From Rhynchopus euleeides (taxonomy: Eukaryota; Euglenozoa; Diplonemea; Diplonemida; Diplonemidae): a stretch of 64,000 nt of DNA. This document shows positions 10,774 to 21,383 of the stretch, piece after piece; position 1 is the first letter of the stretch; each line of letters starts with the position of its first letter. The position numbers and the translations under genes were made by a program. Under the pieces are notes generated by a model. That model was not told where the DNA came from. It searched no databases and was given only the letters and a program-made list of their open reading frames with translations. The stretch is from positions 1,798,001-1,862,000 of the forward strand of contig OY723310.1 in NCBI GenBank assembly GCA_963210315.1, in the 5' to 3' direction.

Positions 10774-12606
10774 ATGACCGGCTCCTCTCCGGTGGCTTGC
10801 TCCGGGGATGTGTCAGTGTCGGTTGGTGATGTCCTCTACGTGACCGCTGTGGGTGGAACCCCCGGCGCAGCACACCCCGCACACCCCGCCGACCCCACCA
10901 CCCCTATCTGGGCCTCCTCCTCCTCACCGCCCTCCGCCTCCGCCTCCTTCGAAGCCCCGCCCGTCCGCAGCATCCCCTCCGCCGGCAGCGCAGGGATCGC
11001 AGAGCTGTTCAACGCACTCCCCTCACCCGGCACCACACCCGGCTCCGCCGTCCTGCCTCTGGGCGGCACCACTGCCCAAGCGGAGAGCCCCCCTGCCGAA
11101 TCCTCCGACGCCACATCACGCAGGTCCTCCGCCTCCGCTGCCGCACGCACCCCCTCACGACACGGCAGCGGCGACGATGTGTTGGACCGCATCAACAGGG
11201 CACTCTCCAGTGGCACATCGATTGCCTCCGCGAGATCATCGGATGGAGGCAACACACCTGACAAGCCCCGGGAGGCAAAGGCCTCCGCCCCCTCCGCTGC
11301 AGCGCCTGCACAACAGAAGAAAGACCTGTCGGAGCTGTGGCGGCAGTACTCTGAGGACGACGTGCTGTCAGCCCTCCTCCACCGGGAGCGCTCAGAGAGG
11401 GCCGACCTCCGCGACGAGGTGACCCGCCTCCGCTCGGAGAACAGCGACCTCAAGACCCGCCTCGGCACCACCACCACCACCACCACCAACACCCCCTCCG
11501 CGCTGGACTTCACCCCCTCCCCCCAAGCCGCGCCGTCGCCCCTGCCGGAGCAGCAGCAGCACCACCCCCACCAACCTCCGTCGCTGCTGAGCAGCCCTGT
11601 CGGGCCGCATGTGCTGTATCATCCTCCGCCTTTTCAGGCGTATGGTTGGCAGCATGGGGCTGCGGGGGCGACGGTGCTGCCACGCGCTGGGTACTTCGCG
11701 CCCCCCATGGCCCCGCCGTCGCCGTGCGGCCCGAGGGAGGGCAGCGCGAGCATGGTGTCCTCCATCGGCTACGAGTCGCGCCCCTCCTTCTCTGCGCTCG
11801 CCGGGGGTGTGGGGAGCAGCGCGCGTAGCTCCTCCTGCAGTGCCGCTGCCCCGGTGTGGGGGGCGGCACAGCAGCAGGGCGCGCAGCACCACCACCGCCA
11901 CCAAGCCTCCGCTGCCACGCAGCGCTCGTCCTCCGCAGGGCTTCCCTTTGTGGCAGGCTCCGCCTCCGCCACCGCATCCGTGAGCCACCAGATGCAGCAG
12001 TGGGGTGGGTCTCCACAGCATGTCGCCGTCAGCGGCAGGAGCAGGGATGCCCCAACACGCCCCGCCGTCCGCCACCGCCACTGCGATGCGGCGTCCCGCG
12101 AGGTGTGTGAGGAGGCGGCGGAGGCGGAGATGGAGGGGGGTGCGTGTGAGCCCCTGGACCTGGAGAGGTCTGTGAGCCGGCTGACCGATTATGAGGAGCT
12201 GTATTTCACATACTCCGCGAGGCCAGGGGCGGACCGGTCGTATGTGAGGGATAAGGCGGGGAATGTGGTGGGAGGGGGCCAGAGGCACAGGCCGGATCCG
12301 TTCCCCGGGGTGTCGGACCCTGTGGAGAAGCTGCGGCGTGCGCTGGTTCCCCGCACGCCGGACAGCGTGACGCACAGCCTGGTGGACAGCATGATGCTGG
12401 AGCTGAAGAAGCAGATGCCGTCGCTCCCTATCAAGCGGCACGGCGATGCGTTCTACTCCATCGACACGCCGCTCCGGAAGCACAAGCTGTCGGTGCACAG
12501 CGGGTGCCTCGTCGTGAGAGTTGGCTGCGGGTATGAGTCGATCCTCACCTTCCTCGAGAAGCGTGCCGCCATCATGAACAAGCGCATCCTCAAGGGGCTG
12601 ATGTGA
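10774..12606 (+). CDS. GAR (GAS2-like) domain coiled-coil protein, probable microtubule binder
   Basis: Single exon, 610 aa. The first ~180 residues are low-complexity Ser/Ala/Pro sequence. A predicted coiled coil spans about residues 184-230 (DLSELWRQYSEDDVLSALLH and onward, with regular Leu spacing). A second long Pro/Gln/His/Ser-rich linker follows. The C-terminal ~50 residues resemble the GAR domain: SGCLVVRVGCGYESILTFLE matches the family pattern of a hydrophobic VRVGGGW-type strand followed by an aromatic/Leu FL helix. GAR domains bind microtubules in GAS2, spectraplakins and related proteins. The usual upstream Cys pair of animal GAR domains is not evident. Codon use is strongly GC3, like the other host genes. 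The start is the first ATG after a pyrimidine-rich tract and a cag at 10741-10743. Function is inferred from one short domain. Confidence 0.65.
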   Translation: MTGSSPVACSGDVSVSVGDVLYVTAVGGTPGAAHPAHPADPTTPIWASSSSPPSASASFEAPPVRSIPSAGSAGIAELFNALPSPGTTPGSAVLPLGGTTAQAESPPAESSDATSRRSSASAAARTPSRHGSGDDVLDRINRALSSGTSIASARSSDGGNTPDKPREAKASAPSAAAPAQQKKDLSELWRQYSEDDVLSALLHRERSERADLRDEVTRLRSENSDLKTRLGTTTTTTTNTPSALDFTPSPQAAPSPLPEQQQHHPHQPPSLLSSPVGPHVLYHPPPFQAYGWQHGAAGATVLPRAGYFAPPMAPPSPCGPREGSASMVSSIGYESRPSFSALAGGVGSSARSSSCSAAAPVWGAAQQQGAQHHHRHQASAATQRSSSAGLPFVAGSASATASVSHQMQQWGGSPQHVAVSGRSRDAPTRPAVRHRHCDAASREVCEEAAEAEMEGGACEPLDLERSVSRLTDYEELYFTYSARPGADRSYVRDKAGNVVGGGQRHRPDPFPGVSDPVEKLRRALVPRTPDSVTHSLVDSMMLELKKQMPSLPIKRHGDAFYSIDTPLRKHKLSVHSGCLVVRVGCGYESILTFLEKRAAIMNKRILKGLM

Positions 12607-12915
12607 GGAGGAGGGCCAGGGGCATGGATGGAGGGAGGGCGAGGGGCCCCTTCACACAACAAGCGATGTCGGGGGGGTGTGGCGCGCGCAACGCCTCCTT
12701 TCATTCCTTCCCGGATAAACCACTGGATCTCAGACACAACCTGCATAACGAGTGAAAGGATATCATTCCTTGTGATTCCTTCTACTTCTATTTCACGACC
12801 CCCCCCCCCCCCCGCCCCCCTTTCATTTGTTACACTTTGTCACACTCACTTTGGCAATGTTGGATTAGCGGTCCCAGGGAGGGGCTGATACGCCATCCTA
12901 CACTGGGGGGGGGGG

Positions 12916-13232
12916 GTCTTCGCTGGTCGCACCACGGACTAGTCGCCCGGACGACTAGTCGGGACGACGGGTGAAATGACGACGGGTGAAACGACGGGTG
13001 GCACCCGTCGACTCGACGGGTGGACCTGTCGAGTCGACGGGTGCCACCCGTCGGCACGACGGGTGAACCTGCTGAAACGACGGGTGTTCCAGCCATTTCC
13101 TGTTGATATGGGCCAATTTCCATTGAAAACTAGGGGAGTACCTTGCATGGCATCAGGTTATTTTTCACGCCGAGCTATCTTCCCTGCACAGACCCACCCC
13201 CCATTACTTTCCATTTACAATTCCTAGTTGGT
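12916..13232. repeat. Left inverted-repeat arm of the 7.9-kb transposon
   Basis: It is the reverse complement of 20437-20700. The inner ~200 bp (from ggcacgacgggtgaacctgc to ttcctagttggtga) is almost identical between arms. The outer part differs in the number and order of GACGGGTG modules. Confidence 0.85.
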
Positions 13233-13391
13233 GAAGGGGCTGCCCACCGGTGGACCACCAGGAGGGGGGTGAGCCATCCAGGTGGGCAGGGGGCCTGGTA
13301 AAACAACTCCCTTCCACGACGTCACTCCGCTCTCGAGGACAAACAAAATCACCTACGTACCTGAACTGCCAAACACCCCCCCCCCCCTCAC

Positions 13392-14150
13392 TTACGGGTG
13401 CGCGGATCTCATGTGCTCGTCGCGCTTTACAGTGGTTTTAAAGAGCTCGAAACAAACACAGCAACGCTTTTGTGTCAGCACGCGCGAATGGTGACTGAGG
13501 TAGTGCTGGCTCAGTCCCTTCGATTTTGCCCGTTTGCCGCACTCCTGGCATGTGACAGTGCAGGTCTGACACGGCGCGTTGTTTTGTGGCCGATGTGCAG
13601 CATCATAATGCGCAAACAGTGCTTCTCTCGTGTGGACAACTTTGGAGCACACAATGCAGATATGCTGCTGCACAGGCACTGTACCGGATGGTGTTGGTTC
13701 TGGCACTTCTGGCACATCCTCGCTGTTGCCCCAGGATTTGGACTTGCAGATGCATGCGAGCAGCGTTGCCTTTGGAGTGGTGTTTTCCGGGTCGCCCAGA
13801 AATTGTTGGCCCCATCGCCCCCTTTTTGTGACGTGAGATCCAAGGCTGAGGGACTCGAGTCTCCGCTGCAGTGCTGCCGTTGCTCCCTTCCAACAAGCGT
13901 TCCTCGCAGTGACACAGCAGCAAAGCTTTATCGCGCCGAACTTCAGGAGGGTCGGGGTGCTCGGTTGGTCCAGCAGGCCGCACCCCTTGCCTTTGGTCCT
14001 CTGCATTTCGAAGAGCAGCAGGTCCCGTTCGGCGGTCTGCTGCGATGTCACCCTCAGGGCATGGCGTTTGGGGACGCCATTCCCCCTCTCCAGTTCCTCG
14101 TCACTCAGGGCGAGGGGGTGTGCATCTTCTGGATCAAACCAGTGGCTCAT
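13392..14150 (-). pseudogene. C-terminal block of the split transposon gene, C2H2 zinc fingers
   Basis: This block continues the gene at 18992-20164 after the nested insertion. It starts YIHS-MSHWFDPEDAHPL, directly after a stop contributed by the inserted element. A helix (TSQQTAERDLLLFEMQRTKG) and a Cys/His region follow. At the C-terminus are zinc-finger-like units: CIVCSKVVHTREALFAHYDAAH (C-x2-C, H-x4-H), CQECGKRAKSKGLSQHYLSHH, and CCVCFELFKTTVKRDEHMRSAH, ending with a stop. C2H2 fingers in a transposon protein usually bind the element ends. The related 8327-10107 gene lacks these fingers and ends in an acidic tail. Confidence 0.65.
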
Positions 14151-14163
14151 CGAATGGATATAT

Positions 14164-17100
14164 CATAGATGTACCGCCCTTGGAAAAAAAAGGGGGAAAA
14201 GGGCGGGAAAAAAATCGGTCAAAAATGGCGTTTCGCCAGTGAAACTTTTCCTTAGCCCCTGAAACGCCCTTGAAACGCCCCTGGAAAAAAAAAGGGCGTT
14301 TCAGGGGCTCCTGAAGGGCTCCTGAGGGGCGTTTCAGGGGCTCCTCAGGGGCGCCTCAGCCAAAAAAAAACACAAGTCGTAGGGGGGCCCAACACCCCAT
14401 ATTCCCCCTTGTAGGACCAAAAAGTGCACGAAAGGGGTTAAAACGGCGTAATTCGTTGATTTTTTGCATTTCCCTGCATTTCCCAGCCAAAAATCGATTT
14501 TTGGCTGGGCGAGGACAATGCGAAAATCGCGAAAAATGTGAAAAAATCGGATTTTTCACAGAGGCTCAAAAACGTGTTTCTGGGTGCAAAATAGGCCCAG
14601 AAACAGGTTTCTCGACGTTTTTGGGTGACTTTTCGGTGGTGTCGTCTTTTTGCGGCCAAAATTTATCGATTTCCTAAGGATTCTGCATCTGTGAGTAATG
14701 AGAGCCGGAAAGGCAGAAGACGCCTTGGCGGCCGTACTCAGAACCTCCACTGAACAGCCCATTCCCCTGACCCCAGCCCTGGCCCCGCCCTCTGCCCCCA
14801 CCCCCATGCAAGCTCATGCACCCATCGCATTGCTGCCTTGTTGCCTTGATTTTCGCTGCTTTTCTTTTTCAGAATTGTAAAATAAACATTCAAGACGGAG
14901 TGCTTTTTTGCCGAAAGTTTAGGTGACCCGATGATGGGGATGCAGCACCCCGAGGGTCTTACCTACCGGGCGGTTGGGGGGCGGTGGGGCAGGGCAACTT
15001 TGGGTGCAGATTTACGTACACAAAGCGGCGTGAGACTGTGCATGTCAGCGGCCTTGCGTGGTGGCCCCCCTAGGTGACTATGTTCGGATGTCTGGGAATG
15101 GAATGAAAACCCCCATATGGCTGCCTGCGCCCTTGTGGAATTAGAGGTGGTCGGGAATCGGTCGGAAACCAGTACTCCTGCTGGCGCTCGTCGTGTGTGT
15201 GGAGCATCTGTAGACGCCCGGCAACTCAGCCATCTTGCCCCCGCGCAAGCTCTGCCTGGCCGTGGAAGAGGATGACACACGGTCTGAATCTGGACTCTCT
15301 CTCGTGGTGGCACCGAATAACTGTGACTCTAGGTGACTCCACATAAACACACTCCCACTGGTCTGTGGCAAAGGGAGAATGACTACATGCCTTGAGAGAG
15401 AGACCTCCGGCCTGAAAGGACAAGCATGAAAAGCCGGAATAGATCAGATAGAGTACAGACTCAGGTGCACGAACCGATCCTTCGGCAGCTACCTGCTTGG
15501 TTTGCTGGTGTATGGTTGAGCGCTGCTTGTGTACGTAAATTTTGCTTATATGAACACTCCGCCTTCACCGAAGGTGAAGAAACCCAATTCCCAACACGAG
15601 CGGTGTGGCACCCCCTTGGTGTCGCGTCCCTTTGGACATCGACCCCAGAGGTAACCCGCAGGTTGTTGTTTCTTCAAAGAAACACGTCGATTCTGTCCCC
15701 CACAGCACAGTACTTGCTGCTTGCCCACGATTTCCACATTTTAAAAATTCGAACCAAATGAAGGTGGTCCAACACTTAGCACGTCCTTGCCGCTGTCGGA
15801 GGCCGTCGAGGTGACCCGGAAAAGAAGGACCGCCCGCCCGTTGAGCACTTTCCACGTCGTTTGAGGTGTGGAAGCTCGAGTGATGCCTGCTCGTTGTTAC
15901 CGGTCCACGTCATTTCAGGTCGATCCGTCGAAGTCCACCAGTCCCGTGCGCCGCGGTACCGTCCGGTCATATCCACTTCGGCGGTCAGACGCGCGTCCTC
16001 CGCCCATAGCACCACCCCTCGCATCCCCGCTCCGCCTTGTGTTCCTACCACGCGGATAGCCGAAGTGGTGCTGATGCTGCCCTCCGGTGAGCAGCGTGTC
16101 CTGCAATTTCCTTCGTTCGCGTATGCAATCACAATTACACGGGGTTGTAATTAAATTCACCATCCGACAGGACACGGCACAGAACTATGCCGCCGGCGGG
16201 CAAGAGAACCTCGAGCAGCCAGGGGCAGCGACCAGCCAATTCCCGCGATAATAAGCGTGCGAGATCGACAGTCGTTGCGAGTGCTCCCGCGGCTTCGACA
16301 GCACCAAAACCTGCGGAACCGACAACGCCGACTGCGACGAAGGCAGCAGCCAAGAAGCCCGGTCAGAAGCCAGCGGGGAAGAAGGCCACGTCGGTGGCTG
16401 TCCCGGCGCGCCAGCTGTCGCAAGAGCTAGAGAAGAGCCCTGCGAAGAATACGCGGTCGCATAAGGCGAATGTGACCCCGGCCTTCGTGTGGAAGGAGCA
16501 CCGCGCCGCCCTGGAGAAGATGGGGTACACCCTCTGCACAGTGCGGGAAATCACCGCAAAGCCGATGCGCGACATCCTGATCGCAGCAGGCTATGATCCT
16601 GCGGACAAGATCATTTTTGACACTTGGTGCGAGAAGGTATGGTCCTTGATTGCCTTGTTTGTCACGTCCTTCCCATTCTGGCAGATGCGTGAAGTCGTGC
16701 ACATGGACGCCCTCTCGGCGCACGCCAGGACGGCCCGCCACCAGGGATGCAAGCCTGCGGAGAAGAAGGATGATGACGCCTGCAGGCGTCATGATGATGG
16801 TGCTGACAGCACCGATGCCGAGGCCGACGACGTCCCGAGTGTCCCGACGAAAGTCCCGAGTGTCACGTCAGCGGGGGGCTCTTCTCTGCAGGCCATGAAG
16901 AAGGATTTTGCCGCTGCATGTGCGTACGGTGGCCTCACAGACACCCAGGCATCCTGGATGGCGGTGTTTATCCGTCGTCATATCCTCGAGACCTTCCCGA
17001 AATGCAAGCGCATCAGTGCATCATTCGCGCAGGTTCTCAAGGAGGACCTGGCATTCGTGGATGCTGTTGTCAAACGCTCCACAGGGGTGGCTATCGACGG

Positions 17101-18998
17101 CACCTCCGTCCGCAACCAGATTGTCGGGGTGCGGGCCGTCACTTCGGATGTGTGGGTGGATACGTTCTGGCTGGAGGATGGTACCACCATCACCTCCGGG
17201 GCGATGCACGATATCCTTGCCCGTGTCGCAGAGAAGTTCCCTTCTGCCCGGTATGTTCTCCTGGATCGGGCGTCATACAACGTCGCCGGAGTAAAGGGCT
17301 TGACAGAGAAGCTCGAGGTTGTCTGGTGCGTTGGGCACTGCCTGCACAACGCCGTCAGGTGTTTCTTGCAGACCATGCCCGCTGCCTACAACATACTGCT
17401 CCTCACTAAGCAGATGATGTTCAAGGCAACAACTCGTGCGGAGAGGTACCTCAGCTTCCAGAAGAAGCTCCTGCAGGCCCCGTCTGCGGCGCCTCATGAC
17501 CTCTTGAGAAAGAAGATGCTGAGCCTGCGGGATGCGCATGTCCACCAGCTGTTCACTACGAAGAAGGCAGCAGATACTCTGGAGGAGTACCGGGCGGAAC
17601 TGAGGACACACAACATACCCGATGACATCATCACGCTGTCGACCATCCAGGACGTCATCGACCATCTCGGTGTGGAGGTTGTCGAAAAGGTCAACGCCGA
17701 AAACCTCGTGAACTCGGGCGGCACTCGGTACACCTCGTCGTATCGTCACGTCCTTCACGTGTCGGAGAGACAGGCAGCCATCATGGGCTTTGTGGCAGAG
17801 GAGTGCGCCACCTTCAAGAGCAAGGCCTGCGAGTCTGCCAGAAAATTACTGGAGCTCTTCAACGGCCCTCGGGAGGCTGTTGACCAGGCGTGGTGCGACA
17901 TCCGTTTGATGGAGGCTGCATTGCGGCCCGTGGCATCGGCAAGCGACCGTCTCTGCGACACCTCACGCAAGAGCCCCCAAATCGAGTCGATAAAGTCGAT
18001 ATTCGACGGGTTGGTTCGTTCTCTGAACGATCCTGAACAGGTCGCTGATGATGCTGGTGTCGAATTGACTGAATCGCAACGCAGTGCATCCACCGGCTTG
18101 GCTAAAAAGATTGAAGATGCTTACAAGAACCACAAGAACCACGCCATGTTCGAGAGTGTGCAGTTCCTCCACCCTTCGGTTGTGACACTTCATGTGGAGG
18201 ACGCGAACCTGCTGGTCGACGCTCTGCGCTCTGCGTTTCCCCTGTGGTGGTCACCGGCAGTCGAAGAGGAGTACAAGACGTGGGCTCTGAACAAGCACTC
18301 TTTCGCTGGAAATACCAGGTCGTACTGGTCCACACTGGATGAGGCGGACTGGCCTTCTTTGAAACCATTCGCCGATCTCGTCCTGAGCCTGAGTTGCGTG
18401 GTGACACATGTTGACAGTGCCTTTTCTGGCATGCATGTGTTCACCAGCAACAAGAGGCGCCGCCGCCTCACAGAACAGAATCTGTCCGTGCGGGCAATGC
18501 TTTTCGTCAACAAGGATGTGAAGAACAGGTTCCAGGAAGGTGCTGACCCGGAGTCCAGTGATGAGAGTGGTTCGACGGTCTCACTGTGAGAGAACCTGTG
18601 CACGGTGCAGCACGTTCGGCTGCTCGCGAAAATAGGTTGTTGTTGTTACACGTTACACGGGTTGCCGCCCAGTCCAAGCGGCTTTACACATCTACATTTC
18701 CTCCCTCGTGCGTAGCCAATTGGCCATGGTCAGCTTGCCAGCTGCCGTGCGCCACGTGGCGCAAGGCACCTCTGTGTGCCCAAATAAAGTCCAGTAGCCC
18801 ACCCAGAAAACCCCCATTTTTCCGCCCCTGACCCGCCCTTTTTTGAGGAACGCCCTTTTTTTTTCGGCCATTTTTCGCCCTTTTTGCCCGTTTTTTAGCG
18901 GTAGATTCGCCCCTCAGGAGCCCTTTTTCGAAAAAGGGCTAAGTGCCCCTGGGGCGCCCTTTTTCCCCTTTTTTTTCCAAGGGCGGTACATCTATGAA
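14164..18998. mobile_element. Nested hAT-like transposon inside the 7.9-kb element
   Basis: The left end tagatgtaccgcccttgg plus an A-run is mirrored at the right end (poly-T, ccaagggcggtacatcta). Both flanks also carry subterminal gggcgtttcaggggc-type repeats. The element holds one long + strand transposase gene (16187-18589). It breaks the host transposon's gene between codons corresponding to a conserved YxHS motif. An A/T-rich target (atatat/atataat) is present, but I could not define a perfect 8-bp duplication. Confidence 0.75.
16187..18589 (+). CDS. hAT-superfamily-like transposase (DUF659-type), intact
   Basis: 800 aa, a single uninterrupted frame. A basic Lys/Ala/Pro-rich N-terminus is followed by a predicted DNA-binding/linker region with an acidic stretch (~res 190-220). 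An RNase-H-like core begins near residue 300: VAIDGTSVRNQIVGVRAV supplies the first Asp, as in DUF659/hAT transposases (DGWT-like box). A second acidic position lies in ARYVLLDRASYNVAGVKG. VVWCVGHCLHNAVRCFL matches the C-x2-H...H block after the second Asp. The C-terminus (ADLVLSLSCVVTHVDSAFSG then RRRRLTEQNLSVRAM) resembles the hAT dimerisation block but lacks its usual E-R-x-F-S. It sits between the inverted ends of the nested element and is its likely transposase. An intact frame suggests recent activity or a retained use. Confidence 0.7.
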   Translation: MPPAGKRTSSSQGQRPANSRDNKRARSTVVASAPAASTAPKPAEPTTPTATKAAAKKPGQKPAGKKATSVAVPARQLSQELEKSPAKNTRSHKANVTPAFVWKEHRAALEKMGYTLCTVREITAKPMRDILIAAGYDPADKIIFDTWCEKVWSLIALFVTSFPFWQMREVVHMDALSAHARTARHQGCKPAEKKDDDACRRHDDGADSTDAEADDVPSVPTKVPSVTSAGGSSLQAMKKDFAAACAYGGLTDTQASWMAVFIRRHILETFPKCKRISASFAQVLKEDLAFVDAVVKRSTGVAIDGTSVRNQIVGVRAVTSDVWVDTFWLEDGTTITSGAMHDILARVAEKFPSARYVLLDRASYNVAGVKGLTEKLEVVWCVGHCLHNAVRCFLQTMPAAYNILLLTKQMMFKATTRAERYLSFQKKLLQAPSAAPHDLLRKKMLSLRDAHVHQLFTTKKAADTLEEYRAELRTHNIPDDIITLSTIQDVIDHLGVEVVEKVNAENLVNSGGTRYTSSYRHVLHVSERQAAIMGFVAEECATFKSKACESARKLLELFNGPREAVDQAWCDIRLMEAALRPVASASDRLCDTSRKSPQIESIKSIFDGLVRSLNDPEQVADDAGVELTESQRSASTGLAKKIEDAYKNHKNHAMFESVQFLHPSVVTLHVEDANLLVDALRSAFPLWWSPAVEEEYKTWALNKHSFAGNTRSYWSTLDEADWPSLKPFADLVLSLSCVVTHVDSAFSGMHVFTSNKRRRRLTEQNLSVRAMLFVNKDVKNRFQEGADPESSDESGSTVSL

Positions 18999-20164
18999 TT
19001 ATATGTAACACCACGCCCCTCGGATGTTCTCCCAGGTGACACCCACTCCAGGACAAACACAAGGATGTGCATTGCGATGAGCGAGAAGATGAACTCTTTC
19101 GCGCACTTTCCCTCCTGGTGGTACTTGATGGGGATGTCGTTGTAGCGGAAATGCACAAGCATTTCCATTGCAATACAGAGTAGATGCTGCACCCCCTTCG
19201 TCTTGGTAATGGTGAGTAAGCGACTCAGAACATCTCTGGCCTGGTTTCCCGTCATGTTGGAACACGTTGAGCTGCCAAGGACAGCCTTCTGCACGGCAGG
19301 TCCATCAGGCAAGATCTCTGCGAGTATTGCGATGAACCCGTTTATGTCGTGCAGGGGGGGGTGACCCCTGCGTACAGGCTCTCAAACCCAGCTTCATGAA
19401 GTTCCTGGATGCTAGCCCTGTGGCAGGCGTGGAGCTGTTTCAACCAGTCATTTCGTGGTGTGGTACAAAACGCGCTCCTGTGCGAAGATGACCCCATCTT
19501 ACTAAATGCCGACCACAGCTCAAGATGGTCCCCTGCTACCCTAAGCAGGCGAGCCGAAACATCACGTTCGCCTTTTCGAAAACCCCTCTCTGCACTCTTG
19601 CGATTTGCTTCAGGAAGTTGAACGTGAACCACGTTCTGTACTCATCCTTCTGCTTATCGGCAACTGTCACCAACCGTGTTGCGAAGGCACCGTCGAAAAT
19701 GCCTACGGCCAGCCTGCTCTGCTGGGTCTTCTGTGCCTGTTTCTTCTCCGCCTCGTACAGCTTCACCATAGCTGCAGTGCCGCGGGGCAGGCGTCGGCCA
19801 TCTCCTTGAGCCCTGTCGGGTGGTCCTTCCCGTTGCTCTTCCGGAGGCCCAACCCGACAAACTCGATGTCTGACCCGCTATTGACACGGGCAGCGTACAT
19901 CGTGCGACCATCCTTCGCGGTCGACTTGCTGATCACCCCACCCCCCACCTTCTCATAATTTTTGTACAGGGCAAGACTGATGATGGGATCAGTCGACTTG
20001 ATGGTAGTATCCGTCAGCTTGCCGAGAAGCTGCTTCAGGGCCATGTGGCTCAACCCATCAGCATCACGCTCGACAACATACGTGTTGATCCAAGCACGTA
20101 CAAACACCGTCATGTCCACAGCGCTGGCGAGGGCCTGCGCTGCAGTACGCTTTGCCGCTGGCAT
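18992..20164 (-). pseudogene. N-terminal block of the split transposon gene
   Basis: Overlapping frames give a co-linear protein: MPAAKRTAAQALASAV at the N-terminus (19763-20164), then KLYEAEKKQAQ (19536-19769), then DWLKQLHACHRASIQELHEA-GFESLYAGV (19342-19632), then HFRYNDIPIKYHQEGK...FIFSLIAMHILVFVLEWV (18992-19312). Two or three frame changes are needed, so the gene is decayed as well as split. It corresponds region by region to the gene in the 8033-10382 element. I do not recognise the family. Confidence 0.6.
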
Positions 20165-20436
20165 TGATTGGTGTGGCTCGTCTGGGTGGCCTGGGTGGTG
20201 ATGATGGTATCTTGGGGTATCTTGGCCTGGGTGATGATGAGGGTACGGTATCTTGGAGACTGCCTTGTGGGTTGTGCAAGGGTTGGGGGCTGGGGCGAAA
20301 ATTTGCCTGGCAGAAAAGTGATCAGCTTCATGAAGTAGGTTGCTCCGTCAAACTGACACAGTTTGTCAGAGTCAAGATCCCTCGAACAATGAAAATCCAC
20401 GAGAACAGCCGTCGCACATGCACTTGAGGCCCATCA

Positions 20437-20700
20437 CCAACTAGGAATTGTAAATGGAAAGTAATGGGGGGTGGGTCTGTGCAGGGAAGATAGCTCGGCG
20501 TGAAAAATAACCTGATGCCATGCAAGGTACTCCCCTAGTTTTCAATGGAAATTGGCCCATATCAACAGGAAATGGCTGGAACACCCGTCGTTTCAGCAGG
20601 TTCACCCGTCGTGCCGACGGGTGCCGCCTGTCGAGTTTTCACCCGTCGTCCCGACTAGTCGACCCCACCCGTCACTGCCCGACTAGTCCGTGGTGCGTAT
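20437..20700. repeat. Right inverted-repeat arm of the 7.9-kb transposon
   Basis: Mirror of 12930-13232. Outside it, 20700-20789 (cttcgtcag, ttcaacaggaaatgcacc, accccgtagcgagg) closely matches almost all of the short element at 32409-32518. Confidence 0.85.
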
Positions 20701-21216
20701 TCTTCGTCAGGTCTTCGTCAGTATTCACCTAATTCAACAGGAAATGCACCAAAAATGCACTGACGGTCACCCCGTAGCGAGGACCCCCCTGGGTAGGTTC
20801 GGCTTTGCACACACATGTGGGCCCCCTCCGTTTCTCATTTCGTTGGGCTGATCAATAGGCGGTCCATCTGGTTTGGCCTGCCCACCCATCCCCCACTGCG
20901 CCACCGCACAGCCCGGTCTCGGGCGTACGTGCGTGATCATTGTCTCTTCCTTCTGTTCTGCCTGGACGTTCTACTGAGGTCTGTCTGTTGCAGGGTGGGG
21001 AGGAAGAGAGGTGGTGTTGCCGGGACGCGCCTGCGAGAAGGGCTTCGTGTCCACTGCAAGGCGGGGTCCGGTGGTGCACGTTGGTTGCTGCTGGGTTCGG
21101 GTGGGGGGGGGGGGAGGGGGGGTGGGCACCCGAGGCAAGCCAGTCCTTTTGGCTGCACTGCCCAAGGAATAAAATGAAGGGGTGGGTGTGGGGGTATCAA
21201 ACACGACCAAAAGTGT

Positions 21217-21383
21217 ACAATGGGGGCCTTCGCTTTTCTGTGCCACACTGTGTCTCAAGCTGTGTCACTTTACAACCAGGTTTGTGAGGCGGCTCATGTT
21301 TTCTCTACTCATGAACGCAACCAATGAAGTACAGCGGCCGATGAAGTACTTCTATTCTGCACTTGTGAGCGAAGAGCCCCTAT
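21217..21383. mobile_element. Short MITE-like element
   Basis: The left end gggggccttcgct and right end agcgaagagcccc are inverted. The interior (tgtgccac, tgtgtc) also matches loose copies near 1368 and 22315. It is non-coding. The rest of 20790-22748 shows no gene I can support. Confidence 0.5.

Larger units (their letters stand above)
12905..20789. mobile_element. 7.9-kb transposon with long inverted repeats, GACGGGTG type
   Basis: The left end (gggtcttcgctggtcg) and right end (ccccgtagcgaggaccccc) are inverted. Inside them lie arms of about 300 bp, 12916-13232 and 20437-20700. These begin with cgactagtcg palindromes and iterated GACGGGTG/CACCCGTC modules, then share nearly identical sequence from the cggcacgacggg modules to ttcctagttggtga. 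Between the arms is a minus-strand gene in two blocks (18992-20164 and 13392-14150), split by a second transposon at 14164-18998. The short elements sharing the extreme ends (32409-32518) look like deletion derivatives. Confidence 0.8.
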
